Of a stretch of DNA of 16,221 bases, positions 6,285 through 13,800 are shown piece by piece. Source of the stretch: an uncultured Thermoguttaceae bacterium (GTDB taxonomy: Bacteria; Planctomycetota; Planctomycetia; Pirellulales; Thermoguttaceae). The stretch spans positions 1-16,221 of the forward strand of contig CAKVCP010000043.1 of NCBI GenBank assembly GCA_934725735.1. Direction: 5' to 3'. Under the pieces are notes generated by a model that had not been told where the DNA came from, searched no databases, and saw only the letters and a program-made list of their open reading frames with translations. A program made the translations under genes and the position numbers. Numbering within the stretch: position 1 is the first letter of the stretch; every line of letters begins with the position of its first letter.

Positions 6285-8614
6285 ATCGTTCCCTCCGGAT
6301 CGTATGGATCGACGGGGACAAGTCCTTCGACCGCGTCCGGATTCTTCGCCGCGTTCGACTGGTACGCCCCGATCGGGACGCGCTCTTTCTTTAACGCCGA
6401 CCGCTGAATCTTCTCGAAGTCGACAAGCGCTTCACCCGTCTCCGTTCTAATCGTCATCTCTTCCTCTCCCCGTACGTAACATTCAAACGCCACATCCCCC
6501 GCGACGACGTTCGTTACCGCCTCTCCCGTTTCGACGTTCGGGTAACCGACGACGCAATCTCCCGTCGCGACGTCAAGGGTCGTTAGCGCCGATCCGGACG
6601 AAGACGTCGCGCTTGTTACAACTTCCCCCGCCGATTCGAGCGCGTAGATCGTCCCCGTCGTCGGCGACAAATACTTGTACTCGATCGCCAACGTTCCGTC
6701 GCTGTTGCACGCCACGCTCGATACGAACGCGATCGCCCCTTCGCTTGCGCTCCCGCTTACGTTTAACCCCGTTACGACCGTTGTCGGAACGACCCGCGCC
6801 GTCCCGATTTCCAACCCCGTGAGGAAGTCGCCGCGCGTCGTCGTAATCCCCGACGCAAACGATCCAGTCGCCGGAGCCCCTAACCCCGTTAAAAACGACC
6901 CCTTCGGCCCTTCGTAATTTGTAAGGGTCGCCGTCCCTACGCCCGTAAGAGTCGCGCTTGTCAAGAACGCTTTCTTCGACGCTTCCCCTAGGCTTGTTAT
7001 CACCCCGCCGGGTTCCTCTTGCGACGACTCGCCCCCGCTCGACTCTTGCGCCATATCCGCAAGAGGAACGGTTTCCGCGACGTTTAGACCGACGACGACA
7101 GAATTCTTCAGATAAGGTTTCGTCACCGCGTTCGACGTTTCGAAGGTCGCCGTCAAAGAGGACGTGCCGTCGGGGTTCTCTTGATAGTCCATCCACGGGG
7201 GCAAGGTCGCCGAATCAAGACCGGCTCCGCGCTCCCCCTTCTCTCCCTTCTCTCCCTGCGGGCCCTGAGGCCCGGCGGGGCCCGGTTCTCCCTGTTCCCC
7301 TTGCGGGCCCTGGTCGCCTTTTTCCCCTTGCTCTCCCTGCGGCCCCTGAAGACCGGCGGGGCCTTGTTCCCCTTGCGGGCCCTGAGGCCCGGCGGGGCCC
7401 GTTTCTCCCTGTTTCCCTTGCGGGCCCTGGTCTCCTTTTTCTCCCTGCTCCCCTTGCGGGCCTTGAAGACCGGCGGGGCCTTGTTCTCCTTGCGGGCCCT
7501 GCTCTCCTTGCAGGCCCGGCTCTCCTTGCGGCCCCTGGTCGCCTTTCTCTCCCTTCTCCCCCTGCGGGCCCTGAGGCCCGGCGGGGCCCGGCTCTCCTTG
7601 CGGCCCTTGCTCTCCCTGCGACCCCGGCTCGCCTTGCGGGCCTTGAAGTCCTTCGTAAAAAGGGTCGACCATTATTGTGATATGCTTTAGACTCGTTGGA
7701 TCGCTATCCCCTTCGCTTAGAAGAGCTAGTCCGTTACCGATTTTTATGTCTCTACTGTAAACGTCTAGATATGCTCTTTTCCCAAAAGCGTTAGGGAGCG
7801 TCGAGCCTCTCCAACGCGGCGCCGGATGGGATATTTCCTCCATATCCGCTTTAATGCCGATTACGGTTTCGCCGTATTCCGCGACGCTTGCATCTGTCGC
7901 GTCGTACGTCGTCAAGCCTTCGCCGATCCTCACGGTACGCGACCATACGCCATTCTCCCCGCATATGCCGTTCCCTTTCCAGAGCGTCCCAAGGTCTGTC
8001 GGTTTCGCCACGCACAAAACCTTCCCATCCGTTGATCGACGCGATCGAGCCAACACATGTGCGAAAGGTTTGAATCCTGAAGGGGACGAAGTCTCCGTCG
8101 ATTCGTCGTCTACATCTGGTTTCCATTCCCCCTTATTGTCGATGATCCAATGCCCCTTCCCCGACTCTCTGGTCTCCGTCGCCTCAAGGATGAAGAGCCC
8201 GTCGGCGACGCGGGCCTTGATAATCGCGTCTTTCCCGCCGCTTTCAAGAGCTACTGCGGTTAAAAAATCCTCTGTGTAGTCTTTAAAAGTTAATCCCGTC
8301 TTCTGGATTGCGGGCTTTCCGCCGTCGAAGACTAACGACGCGCGATTGTTCAAATTCTTTGCGTCCGCATACGAAGGACTTCCGGCGAATCCCCAACCTT
8401 TCGTCGTGTCTCCTCCTCGCGCGCCAAAGACTACCGCGCTTCCCGCGACGACCTCTTCATCAAGTTTTATATATACATAGTCAAAAGGAAAGGGAGTCGT
8501 TTGAACTCCCTTCATCGTCATCGACCCGTTCAACGTCTCGACGATCTTATTCCATTGAGACGCCTTGATCGGCTCTCCCGGTTTGACCTTTAATAGTCGT
8601 TCGTTTTCGTTCAT
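6281..8614 (-). CDS. Collagen-like repeat protein, probable phage tail fibre
   Basis: A 777-aa protein. Residues 1-321 are a globular N-terminal region beginning with KPGEPIKASQWNKIVETLN, a motif seen at the start of phage fibre or appendage proteins. Residues 322-463 are 47 uninterrupted Gly-X-Y triplets dominated by GPQ, GEQ, GEK, GDQ and GPA. Residues about 464-777 are beta-rich with repeated FLTGL/VVTGLNV-like segments and end in a proline-rich tail. Bacterial and phage collagen-like stretches form stable triple helices in trimeric fibres without hydroxyproline. No signal peptide is present, which fits a virion protein better than a secreted host one. AAGGAG at 8628-8623 supports ATG 8614, and the start overlaps the previous stop (ATGA). 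Receptor binding is inferred from architecture. Confidence 0.75.
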   Translation of the reverse strand: MNENERLLKVKPGEPIKASQWNKIVETLNGSMTMKGVQTTPFPFDYVYIKLDEEVVAGSAVVFGARGGDTTKGWGFAGSPSYADAKNLNNRASLVFDGGKPAIQKTGLTFKDYTEDFLTAVALESGGKDAIIKARVADGLFILEATETRESGKGHWIIDNKGEWKPDVDDESTETSSPSGFKPFAHVLARSRRSTDGKVLCVAKPTDLGTLWKGNGICGENGVWSRTVRIGEGLTTYDATDASVAEYGETVIGIKADMEEISHPAPRWRGSTLPNAFGKRAYLDVYSRDIKIGNGLALLSEGDSDPTSLKHITIMVDPFYEGLQGPQGEPGSQGEQGPQGEPGPAGPQGPQGEKGEKGDQGPQGEPGLQGEQGPQGEQGPAGLQGPQGEQGEKGDQGPQGKQGETGPAGPQGPQGEQGPAGLQGPQGEQGEKGDQGPQGEQGEPGPAGPQGPQGEKGEKGERGAGLDSATLPPWMDYQENPDGTSSLTATFETSNAVTKPYLKNSVVVGLNVAETVPLADMAQESSGGESSQEEPGGVITSLGEASKKAFLTSATLTGVGTATLTNYEGPKGSFLTGLGAPATGSFASGITTTRGDFLTGLEIGTARVVPTTVVTGLNVSGSASEGAIAFVSSVACNSDGTLAIEYKYLSPTTGTIYALESAGEVVTSATSSSGSALTTLDVATGDCVVGYPNVETGEAVTNVVAGDVAFECYVRGEEEMTIRTETGEALVDFEKIQRSALKKERVPIGAYQSNAAKNPDAVEGLVPVDPYDPEGTI
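7226..7651 (-). repeat. Collagen-coding Gly-X-Y minisatellite
   Basis: A 9-base periodic region encoding the 47 Gly-X-Y triplets of the collagen-like protein. In it lies a larger tandem duplication with exact 117-base (39-residue, 13-triplet) period: the GPAGLQGPQGEQGEKGDQGP block starts twice at that distance (for example gaccggcggggc at 7351 and 7468), across roughly 7261-7494. A third partial copy of the GPAGPQGPQGEKGEKG end is offset by 189 bases. Such arrays expand and contract by slippage or recombination, altering fibre length. Confidence 0.85.
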
Positions 8615-9252
8615 GCCTTCTTCTCCTTTGACATGAGCTCTTCTTTCGCCTTCTCGACAGCTTTCGCCATGATCCGATCGTTCATCGCGTTTGAGAGCGT
8701 CGAGAGGCCCTTGATAATCGTCGATAAGAACTTGCCGACGATATACAGGAAAACGACGATCGAACAGTAGTTGGAGATCGTCGTCAGTTTCGACTTCGTC
8801 GCGCCGATCGTCGCGATGGTGCCAACGATATTCTTCAGAGTCGACGCGTCCTCTTCGCGCGCCGTTCGGAGCGCTTGCAATTGTTCGCCAAGCTTAAAGC
8901 GTTCGTTCGTCGCGTCTGTCAAGCGCGTCTCGAGTTTGTCGAAAGAAAGATTCCCCAGCGCCTTTTTGACTTCCTCTTGCGTCTTTCTCTGAGACTCTTT
9001 GACCGCCTCGAGATTCTCTAAGACGTTCCGAATCTGCCCCAAAGGCGTTACCGGGTCGACTTCGGCCTCTTCGAGCGTCGGTGGAAGAATCCGATTCAGA
9101 GACGCCGAAGAATCGATCTTGACGTTTTCCGCCGCCTCGATCGGATAGATTAACTTGACCGCGCCGTCCTCTGTCGTCGGCTGTTCCGGCGCGTTCTGAG
9201 AATAACATGGCGTCGCGATAAGCAACGCGGCAAGGATTAACAAACGTTTCAT
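8611..9252 (-). CDS. Exported coiled-coil membrane protein
   Basis: A 213-aa protein with a signal peptide (MKRLLILAALLIATPCYSQ, cleavage probably near residue 19), a long charged, likely coiled-coil region (about 70-140), one transmembrane segment (about 158-180, YCSIVVFLYIVGKFLSTII), and a Lys-rich C-terminal tail (about 181-213). The predicted topology is an external coiled coil anchored in the inner membrane with a cytoplasmic tail. The TPC context around Cys16 is a poor lipobox, so a lipoprotein is less likely. The start overlaps the protease stop (ATGA), and an AGGGGG site lies 6 bases upstream. Possibilities include a lysis/spanin-like or superinfection-exclusion role; no family is recognised. 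Confidence 0.65.
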   Translation of the reverse strand: MKRLLILAALLIATPCYSQNAPEQPTTEDGAVKLIYPIEAAENVKIDSSASLNRILPPTLEEAEVDPVTPLGQIRNVLENLEAVKESQRKTQEEVKKALGNLSFDKLETRLTDATNERFKLGEQLQALRTAREEDASTLKNIVGTIATIGATKSKLTTISNYCSIVVFLYIVGKFLSTIIKGLSTLSNAMNDRIMAKAVEKAKEELMSKEKKA

Positions 9253-10046
9253 TTTGCGCCCCCTATGGCGTCGACCGTCAAGCGGTCTTGTCCGCCTTCA
9301 ATGTAATTCAACCAATCCTTCTGAAGAGCCTTTAACGACGCGTAGCCGTAGAAAAGCCGCAACGATTCGTCGACGTTTCCACGCGCGACCAAATCGCGCA
9401 TAAACTCCGCCAACCACTCCGACCCGCCGCGCGCGATCAGGAAGTCGACGACAGAAAAGCCTTCGTGGTAGATCAACAGCGACGAGTCATACGCATTGCG
9501 ACCGTAGAGTCTGTCGAGCGTCCAGAATTCGCCGTTTGAATACCGCCTATAGACTGTCTGACGTAACGACGCGCGGCGCTTGTATTCGCTGTTTTGCGCT
9601 AGTCCTTCGTTTAAGAAGAGGTCAAAAGAGCTGTTCAGAAAATAGAAAAAGAACGCGTGGGTCAACTCATGATCCAGAGTTGCGCCGACTGAATTTTGAA
9701 ACGATTCGTACACGACAACCTCTGTTACGCTTTGCCCATTGTACATCGTGTACCCCGCGACGCCGTTTCCCGTGTACGCGCGATAATAGACCGGGAATGG
9801 TCGCCAAACCTTAGGCTCCCCGTAGCGTTCTTCTAGTCTGTCTAAGATTTTGTCGCATTCGTCGGCGATTTCCTCAGAAGGGGCGATAAAACGCGCTCTA
9901 GAGACGCTTTTTGTTTCTTTCGACAAATTAGGCGATTTATCGACCGGTTGCGGTCTAGCCCAGAAGAAAAGCTGCGCCGGTAGAGGTTGCGGCGGATATG
10001 CTATGGCGCACGCCGCCGCAAAGACTACAGTTCTGATTTTGTTCAT
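9249..10046 (-). CDS. Secreted zinc metalloprotease (HExxH, gluzincin / peptidase-MA-like)
   Basis: A 265-aa protein with a signal peptide (residues 1 to about 24, ending LPAQ). The catalytic signature is LDHELTHAFF: His126, Glu127, His130. A plausible third zinc ligand, Glu147, lies in FLNEGLAQNSEY 17 residues further, which is the gluzincin layout. The helical C-terminal part (SLLIYHEGFSVVDFLIARGGSEWLAEFMRDL, ending KALQKDWLNYIE) matches the peptidase-MA-like fold seen in many bacterial secreted proteases. All key residues are present, so activity is expected. It is embedded in the tail/fibre operon, with ATG overlapping the upstream stop (TAATG) and its own stop overlapping the next start. 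It could degrade envelope or surface proteins during entry or lysis. The substrate is unknown. Confidence 0.75.
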   Translation of the reverse strand: MNKIRTVVFAAACAIAYPPQPLPAQLFFWARPQPVDKSPNLSKETKSVSRARFIAPSEEIADECDKILDRLEERYGEPKVWRPFPVYYRAYTGNGVAGYTMYNGQSVTEVVVYESFQNSVGATLDHELTHAFFFYFLNSSFDLFLNEGLAQNSEYKRRASLRQTVYRRYSNGEFWTLDRLYGRNAYDSSLLIYHEGFSVVDFLIARGGSEWLAEFMRDLVARGNVDESLRLFYGYASLKALQKDWLNYIEGGQDRLTVDAIGGAK

Positions 10047-10966
10047 TAGTAGTTATACCCTAAGCCTAGCTTTGAAAAATTAGAGTACGGATAGATTTGT
10101 TCGACGTACGCCGCGCGGATGGCGGGGACGACCATTCCCGACTCAGGATCGAAGGACTTCTCCGTCAAATACCACAGGTATTCCCAACCCCCCTTCGAAA
10201 TCGTCGCCGGGCCGACGGCGAATTCAGACGACGGGGACGCGGTGAAAGAATACGTCAACGTCCAGTAATAGTACGCGTCGGCGGTTTCCGTCGCTTCTTT
10301 CTTCTGATAATTCCCCGACGTTATCCCGTTGAACAGGACGTTTCCGCGCTTAAATCCCATGAAGGGCGCGTCGTTCACCGTTCCGACGTATTGCGAAATC
10401 TCATTCGCGAACGTTCCAAAGTCGGCGATAAACCCTTCGCCGGTCGTTTTTGACAACTCAAAACTAAACGCGGGCACGACCGCGTCCACGCCGTCGAACT
10501 CTTCCCCGTTCCATCCGATCATCGAGTTAAAGTCCGGCGCCGTCCCGTAGACCGGATAAGCTCTTGTCCCTAGAGACCGCGTCTTACGCGCCGATCCGCC
10601 TGTCGTCGTAAAGCTCGACGGCCACGCGCCGAACTCCACGCCGTCCGATTCGACGTCTGACCCTTCTTCAAAACGCGCCGTCCCTTCGAAGATACGACCC
10701 GCCGAATCTTCCACTTCGCGAACGTCCGCGTCTTTAAACGGGTTGCCGATCGAGTCTGTCGGGGCACGCTCTGAAAGAAATCGTCGAAAAGCAACGTCCG
10801 CCGCCGCTATAGTTCCAGGAACTGAACGGAATCCGGAAAGCGAATAAGGGATGATCGTGTAGGAAAGTTCCGACGACGTTCTTCGTAATCCGCCCCCCGT
10901 CGAGTTGTTAAAGGACGGCGTGATTTCGTAACGCGCGCCGTCCACTGCGACATACCATGAACTCAT
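10046..10966 (-). CDS. Phage-type structural protein with GWEYLW motif
   Basis: A 306-aa protein. ATG 10966 is preferred over the adjacent GTG 10969, because AAGG (10977-10974) is 7 bases from the ATG but only 4 from the GTG; the ATG overlaps the preceding stop as TGATG. Recognisable segments are EFDGVDAVVPAFSFELSKT, a stretch on VNDAPFMGFKRGNVLFNG, an aromatic beta strand (YYYWTLTYSFTASPSS), and SKGGWEYLWYLTEK. This combination recurs in uncharacterised structural proteins of planctomycete phages and prophages. It is beta-rich with no signal peptide. A tail or baseplate role is inferred from this and from the operon. No biochemical function can be given. Confidence 0.6.
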   Translation of the reverse strand: MSSWYVAVDGARYEITPSFNNSTGGGLRRTSSELSYTIIPYSLSGFRSVPGTIAAADVAFRRFLSERAPTDSIGNPFKDADVREVEDSAGRIFEGTARFEEGSDVESDGVEFGAWPSSFTTTGGSARKTRSLGTRAYPVYGTAPDFNSMIGWNGEEFDGVDAVVPAFSFELSKTTGEGFIADFGTFANEISQYVGTVNDAPFMGFKRGNVLFNGITSGNYQKKEATETADAYYYWTLTYSFTASPSSEFAVGPATISKGGWEYLWYLTEKSFDPESGMVVPAIRAAYVEQIYPYSNFSKLGLGYNY

Positions 10967-12984
10967 CACGAAACCTTCGCGCTAAACGTCGCTGTAATTG
11001 GATTCTTGCCGTCTTTTAAGACGAACTTCACCTGCATTACGTACGACCCGTTCTCAGAGAACAAGACGTTCTCCGTCGTCGTCGGCGCCCATGAGAAGTT
11101 CGGGCCCTCTTCTTTCGTCCAGGTCAAATCCGCTCCTGTAAGCGTCGCCGGGTCGATCGGCGTATACAGGACGGAATCGACGGGAACGGGGACGCTTGTC
11201 CAGGCTTCGACCGCCGCCCATTCGTTCGGGGCGGCCCATCCGCCGATCTTGTAAAGCGTCGCCGTTATGCTCGACACTTCGTCCGGCGATAAAAGTTTGC
11301 CCGTTAGCGGATTCTTGATAAGCGCTAAAAAAAGCGCGTTTTCGTTTCTGTACCCCATGTCGTTTGCCCTTGCAGTGTAAGTTGTCGTCGTCCACTCGCT
11401 AGCCACTAGCGACGTTATAGCCCATTCTGAGACGGAAACCGCCGTTTCTACGCCGTTCCAATATCTGAAGAAGTCCGTCTTCGACCATGGAGGCGTCGAA
11501 AAGAAGAACGCGTCCCCGTCCCACGCGCGCCAATCGTCGTAATTAAGCTCGAACGATTCGCCAAATCCGTCGAACGACGCGGACAGACCCGACGCCGTCG
11601 CAAACGTCGTCCACGCGTCGTCGTCGCGCCGTTCAATCACGATCGGGACGGCGGGATCCTTGCAAGTCCAGGTAAAGACGAACGCGTTCGAGCTCTTACG
11701 GTCGGCGTAGAATCCCGACAGATTCGCGCCCCTTTGCCCTATGACGACGTTCTCCGACTCAAACGCCGTCGCGTCGACGCCGGGCGCGGAAAGGTACGCG
11801 CGCCCCGTCGACTTCGCCGACACGCCCGCGCCGTACGTCAACGAATCCAGCGCGACGACGTCTCCAGGTCTGATTTCTACCGTCGATTCGTCGCGCAAGT
11901 CGAAGGACGCCGCACGCACAGCGCCTTTGAACGCGATCGTCGACCGCGCCCCCGCTCTGATTTCGTCGAGAACGCAAGCGTCCCCAATCTCAACGCGCGA
12001 CGGGCCCGCGACGACGACCGACGCTCCAGCGGGTGGAGCGTCGATAAAAGTCTTCGTTTCGTCGACATAAAAGACGCCCGCCCCTACGACCTCTGGCGTC
12101 ACGTCCCCGCCCCGCGTTGCTTTCCACGTCGACGGCTCCATAAACCGTGCCGACGGCGGCGTGTCCTTCGAAAGAAAATAATCTGCCTTGACGACTTCAT
12201 ACGCGCCGACTGCGTATTGAGTCGAGCCACTCTCGTCAGTCCATCCGCGCTTGTTTCCTAGAAGGTCGGTTTCGTCCGCGCCCGTCGTTCCACCGGTCGC
12301 GAACGGCGACGAAGGAAGGGGCGCGAAATCATATTCTTCCGACTTCGTGACGTCGACGTCGTCAAGGGTTGCCGGGACGTTCGCGAATCCAGCCGTCGCT
12401 AAATCCGGCTCGTCAATACAATCAACGTACGTCGCCGCGTTACGTCCCGACGACGTTTCGTTGGCCTTGTTCGCCGCGAACGTACATCTTGTAAATGTGT
12501 ACGAACCTTTTGTCGACGTTCCGTAAAAGGCAGACGCATATCCGCATGTCAGTGAGCAATCGTACATCTCTATCGTTGCATATCCGACTGTATGAACTGA
12601 CGGGTACCCTTTGGGGAATCCTCCAAATCTGCATTTATAAAACCGAAAAGAGCCGAAGTTATCGCCAATAAGAACGCGCCCTTTAAACGTTATCCCATGA
12701 GCGTCAAGTCCCATGATTACTGAGTACGACGTGTCTATCAAAACGTATGCCGGAATCTTTCCAGTGGTCTGCGTCTTTGTTAGGATTAACTTCGTCCCCG
12801 CCGCGTCAAGAGTGATTGACCGCTCGATCTTCAAAATGTCCGCGAAGTCGATTACTACGCGCTCGCCGACGCCGAAGACGGTCGGATCGGGCGCGACGAC
12901 GTCGCCCTCTTGCGCGTCAAGAACCGTTTGATATAACGACCCGTCGCCGATCTGGTTCGTGTTCGTGAAGAAGATCGTCGCCAT
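10966..12984 (-). CDS. Large parallel beta-helix protein (tail-spike or appendage-like)
   Basis: A 672-aa protein. The N-terminus TNTNQIGDGSLYQTVLDAQEGDVV is the entry segment of right-handed beta-helix proteins. Turns rich in Asp, Gly, Cys and aromatics continue to about residue 220. The helix ends with a typical closing block, DFAPLPSSPFATGG, then DLLGNKRG, then YAVGAYEV. Residues about 290-440 look like further beta repeats, and the C-terminal 230 residues resemble Ig/FN3-type beta domains. No signal peptide or anchor is present, which suits a virion spike that binds or cleaves glycans; catalytic residues are not identifiable. ATG 12984 was chosen over TTG 12990, which would overlap the previous stop as TTGA. 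No good ribosome binding site helps decide. Confidence 0.65.
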   Translation of the reverse strand: MATIFFTNTNQIGDGSLYQTVLDAQEGDVVAPDPTVFGVGERVVIDFADILKIERSITLDAAGTKLILTKTQTTGKIPAYVLIDTSYSVIMGLDAHGITFKGRVLIGDNFGSFRFYKCRFGGFPKGYPSVHTVGYATIEMYDCSLTCGYASAFYGTSTKGSYTFTRCTFAANKANETSSGRNAATYVDCIDEPDLATAGFANVPATLDDVDVTKSEEYDFAPLPSSPFATGGTTGADETDLLGNKRGWTDESGSTQYAVGAYEVVKADYFLSKDTPPSARFMEPSTWKATRGGDVTPEVVGAGVFYVDETKTFIDAPPAGASVVVAGPSRVEIGDACVLDEIRAGARSTIAFKGAVRAASFDLRDESTVEIRPGDVVALDSLTYGAGVSAKSTGRAYLSAPGVDATAFESENVVIGQRGANLSGFYADRKSSNAFVFTWTCKDPAVPIVIERRDDDAWTTFATASGLSASFDGFGESFELNYDDWRAWDGDAFFFSTPPWSKTDFFRYWNGVETAVSVSEWAITSLVASEWTTTTYTARANDMGYRNENALFLALIKNPLTGKLLSPDEVSSITATLYKIGGWAAPNEWAAVEAWTSVPVPVDSVLYTPIDPATLTGADLTWTKEEGPNFSWAPTTTENVLFSENGSYVMQVKFVLKDGKNPITATFSAKVS

Positions 12985-12986
12985 AC

Positions 12987-13268
12987 TCAATTCTCGCTCG
13001 CTTGAGATTCTTCGACTAGCTCGAGCGTCGCCGTAAGCTTGCAGGACGCGCCGTTCTCGACGACGGCTTGGTCAAACGTCACGATCGAGCCTGACGCGTT
13101 CACCGTCGCGCCCGTCATCTGGATTACGTTCTTCGCCATGTTGAGCGCTAACCCTAGTTGCGAATCTAATATCGGCTCTCCGGTCTCGCTGCGCGCTAGG
13201 ATCGTCAGGACGATCGCTTGTTCTCCGTCGCGCACCTTTGAAATTAAGCTTGTCTTTTGATCTGTCAT
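12987..13268 (-). CDS. Small beta-rich hypothetical protein, first gene of the - strand operon
   Basis: A 93-aa protein starting at ATG 13268. Alternating hydrophobic strands (EQAIVLTILARS, GSIVTFDQAVV, CKLTATLELVEE) indicate a small beta-sandwich-like domain. It ends 3 bases before, or overlapping, the beta-helix start. The sequence ahead of the ATG is A-rich (AAAACGAAAA) and lacks a Shine-Dalgarno motif, so initiation may rely on an unstructured leader. As first gene of the unit it sets the expression of the downstream structural genes. No family is recognised. A structural accessory role is only inferred from location. Confidence 0.55.
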   Translation of the reverse strand: MTDQKTSLISKVRDGEQAIVLTILARSETGEPILDSQLGLALNMAKNVIQMTGATVNASGSIVTFDQAVVENGASCKLTATLELVEESQASEN

Positions 13269-13367
13269 TTTTCGTTTTGTTTTTGTCTGATGTTGAAAAG
13301 ACGGTCGCCTGTTGTTTTGAATCTGTTTATCCTAAGGGCGAATCAAGCCCTTCTGGCGTGCTAGATG
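13269..13367 (-). promoter_or_regulatory. Leader of the - strand operon, promoter not resolved
   Basis: About 100 bases between the bidirectional hairpin and the first operon ATG. The sequence nearest the start is A-rich on the coding strand. A 6-bp inverted repeat AAGGGC/GCCCTT (13334-13339 with 13347-13352, 7-base loop) lies in the middle. No convincing -35/-10 pair was found, so the operon may use a phage-specific promoter, or read-through from the winged-helix gene. Confidence 0.3.
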
Positions 13368-13397
13368 AAAAGGTCGGTTCTTACGAATCGACCTTTT
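13368..13397. terminator. Symmetric hairpin between winged-helix gene and - strand operon
   Basis: A 13-base arm at 13368-13380 pairs with 13385-13397 around a TTAC loop, with a single G-U-type imperfection. The stem starts with AAAA and ends with TTTT, so it can act as a rho-independent terminator on either strand. It lies 23 bases after the winged-helix stop on the - strand, suggesting it ends that transcript before the structural operon. Confidence 0.6.
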
Positions 13398-13420
13398 GCG
13401 TTTCCTGCCTTATCCGCCCC

Positions 13421-13630
13421 TTAATCTTGCGCGTCGTTCCCTTTATCCACGACGATCCATCTCCCCCCGCGACTTCCCCCTTCGCGTCGCACTCGCCCCT
13501 TCCGCGCAAGCGCGCCGAGCGTTCGCGCGATCGTCGAACGCGATTTCCCCAACCGCTCCGACGTCGTCGTGATCGATTGATTCGGCGCGCGACGCAACTC
13601 CGAAATGATCTGCGTTTCCAACTCCGTCAA
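13421..13630 (-). CDS. Small winged helix-turn-helix regulator (TTG start; possibly a remnant)
   Basis: A 69-aa DNA-binding domain: an N-terminal helix (LETQIISELRRAP), a helix-turn-helix (SITTTSERLGKSRSTIARTLGALARKG) and a wing (RVRREGGSRGGRWIVVD). This matches the winged-helix domain commonly found at the C-terminus of AlbA_2/schlafen-type ATP-binding and Fic-type regulators. The only in-frame starts are TTG 13630 and TTG 13621, neither with a good ribosome binding site. The frame stays open upstream to a TAG at 13735-13733 and translates the three repeats as NEYKTLK-NEYETGL-NEYKTPD, like the repetitive linkers that precede this domain in larger proteins. It could therefore be a stand-alone regulator or the surviving C-terminus of a larger gene. 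It reads toward the structural operon and may regulate it. Confidence 0.5.
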   Translation of the reverse strand: MTELETQIISELRRAPNQSITTTSERLGKSRSTIARTLGALARKGRVRREGGSRGGRWIVVDKGNDAQD

Positions 13631-13651
13631 ATCTGAATCGCCAGTATCGGG

Positions 13652-13709
13652 CGTTTTATACTCATTTAGGCCCGTTTCGTATTCATTTTTGAGCGTTTTA
13701 TACTCATTT
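13652..13709. repeat. Three 16-bp direct repeats with exact 21-bp period
   Basis: Copies start at 13652, 13673 and 13694. Copies one and three are identical (cgttttatactcattt); the middle copy differs at three positions (cgtttcgtattcattt). Spacers are 5 unrelated bases (aggcc, ttgag). A 21-bp period is two helical turns, so all three lie on one DNA face, as in operator arrays. It is also seven codons in the frame of the downstream winged-helix gene. Both readings are discussed in the findings. Confidence 0.8.
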
Positions 13710-13736
13710 CGAGTTCTTTTCTTTCCATGAGACTAG

Positions 13737-13765
13737 GTATAAATAGCTCGCGCTTTAACCGGCAA
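13737..13765 (-). promoter_or_regulatory. Candidate sigma-70 promoter for the winged-helix gene
   Basis: On the - strand TTGCCG (13765-13760) is followed by a 17-base spacer and TTATAC (13742-13737). Transcription would begin around 13730, immediately before the three repeats, which would then lie in the start-proximal transcribed region. A 20-codon open frame begins at ATG 13728. The match to consensus is moderate. Confidence 0.25.
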
Positions 13766-13800
13766 AACATAGAATTTTTGGAAAATAATAGATGCAGTTA

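Noticed and set aside
6958..7690. Long + strand open frames rich in Pro, Leu and Arg opposite the collagen region
   Set aside because: They are antisense shadows of the Gly-X-Y array; the repeat removes stops on both strands and no ribosome binding site or family supports them.
13652..13709. CRISPR array
   Set aside because: Units are only 16 bp with 5-bp spacers and no cas genes; the 21-bp period fits an operator array or coding heptads.
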